64,000 nt of DNA from contig JADLFE010000009.1 of the NCBI GenBank assembly GCA_020845755.1, forward strand, positions 62,001-126,000. Direction: 5' to 3'. Shown here piece by piece: positions 63,669 through 64,000 of this stretch (its first letter is position 1; each line of letters begins with the position of its first letter). A program made the translations under genes and the position numbers. The notes beneath the pieces are model-generated. The model made no database searches, had not been told where the DNA came from, and worked only from the letters and a program-made list of their open reading frames with translations. This DNA comes from Phycisphaerales bacterium. Its GTDB lineage: Bacteria; Planctomycetota; Phycisphaerae; Phycisphaerales; UBA1924.

Positions 63669-64000
63669 TCAGTGGGCGGACTTGGCCGGTTCGGCGGGCG
63701 CCGATCCGCTGTGGGAGGTGGAGCCGAGCGCGTCGGCGGGAGCGGCTGCGTCGAAGAGGCCGGGGGTGGTGCCGGTGCGCGGGCGACTCAGGTTGGCCAT
63801 GTCTTTCCAGGGCGATGTCGCGTCTGGCTTCCCGTGCGGGCCGCCGTGCAAATGCGCCTCATGCTCGAGTTCGTTGAACTTTTCGGCGCCGACCTTTTCG
63901 AGGAGTCGGTTGCGGGCGTGGAGGTAGAGCGGCTGGCTGGGCGCGACTCGCTCTTCCGTGCCGTCGTCCTTCTTTTCGTAGCGGTTGATGTACGAGCCGC
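63669..64000 (-). CDS. C-terminal part of a hypothetical protein (5' end beyond window)
   Basis: The frame is open from the window end to TGA at 63669-63671. About 109 residues are visible: a helical segment (INRYEKKDDGTEERV, HARNRLLEKVGAEKFNELEHEAH) followed by a His/Gly and Pro/Ala/Ser-rich tail (HLHGGPHGKPD, SAPAEPAKSAH). Codon usage fits the neighbours. I cannot identify it; the N-terminal part would be needed. Confidence 0.5.
   Translation of the reverse strand, partial: GSYINRYEKKDDGTEERVAPSQPLYLHARNRLLEKVGAEKFNELEHEAHLHGGPHGKPDATSPWKDMANLSRPRTGTTPGLFDAAAPADALGSTSHSGSAPAEPAKSAH

Noticed and set aside
63457-63927. Plus-strand 156-codon frame at the window end
   Set aside because: Antisense to the 3' end of a minus-strand frame with better composition and to the 62668 gene's upstream region.
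1-64000. CRISPR arrays, insertion sequences, prophage or integrase genes
   Set aside because: No regularly spaced repeat array, transposase motif or phage structural gene was seen on either strand.

Overview
The window looks like chromosomal DNA from a GC-rich, flagellated planctomycete, most likely class Phycisphaerae. The pointers are a PVC-type 'small basic protein', planctomycete-style prepilin-like and short C-terminal sorting signals (SPGA/TPGT...RRRR), a two-repeat dockerin ending in Gly-Cys, a lipoprotein sulfatase, a cytochrome-like secreted protein, and flagellar/chemotaxis genes. I infer the lineage from gene content; no database search was run. Coding density is high, with about 52 protein genes and one tRNA-Leu, and no insertion sequence, prophage or CRISPR array was seen.

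Layout. 1-2.8 kb: end of a TlyA/FtsJ-like methyltransferase gene, a LOG-family nucleotide hydrolase, a CrcB fluoride channel, and a PAS-LuxR regulator. 2.8-9.0 kb: a probable seven-gene unit on the plus strand, preceded by a perfect 20-bp palindrome (2812-2831). It encodes a small His/Cys-containing secreted protein, a pseudopilin, two paralogous secreted proteins with different C-terminal anchors (dockerin and PEP-CTERM-like), an ABC ATPase, its FtsX/MacB-type permease with a His-Asp loop, and a DUF3299-like protein. I read this as a candidate metal-acquisition (possibly zinc) locus under a Fur-family repressor. 9-11.2 kb: DNA polymerase III delta' and a thioredoxin-like protein. 11.3-14.8 kb: fliS and an enlarged fliD. 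15.4-29.5 kb: housekeeping and envelope genes (membrane protein, mutL, GT39-like transferase, aminotransferase, small basic protein, SPOR-like protein, a lone nuoI, sulfatase, PEP-CTERM protein, pyrF, DUF971 protein, recG). 29.6-35.1 kb: miaB, a coiled-coil lipoprotein and a cytochrome-like protein.

35.2-41.2 kb: a minus-strand chemotaxis operon, cheB-cheW-cheR-cheA-cheX-cheY, ending in a strong terminator. It has a kinase, adaptor, methylation pair, response regulator and CheX phosphatase, but no receptor gene. 41.4-46 kb: an S9 peptidase, tRNA-Leu(GAG), a small hypothetical and a GT4 glycosyltransferase.

46.1-57.8 kb: the most unusual block. A tightly packed six-gene minus-strand operon encodes a seven-TM SPFH fusion, an HflC-like protein, an HflK-like protein, an ABC-2 ATPase with a repeat-bearing disordered tail, a large ABC-2 permease, and an uncharacterised 653-residue membrane-anchored protein. 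A second ABC-2 permease is divergently transcribed across a 465-bp intergenic region. No FtsH protease gene, the usual HflKC partner, is present nearby. 57.8-64 kb: a small membrane protein, mfd, an MlaE-type permease, a two-TM hypothetical, and the end of a further unknown gene.
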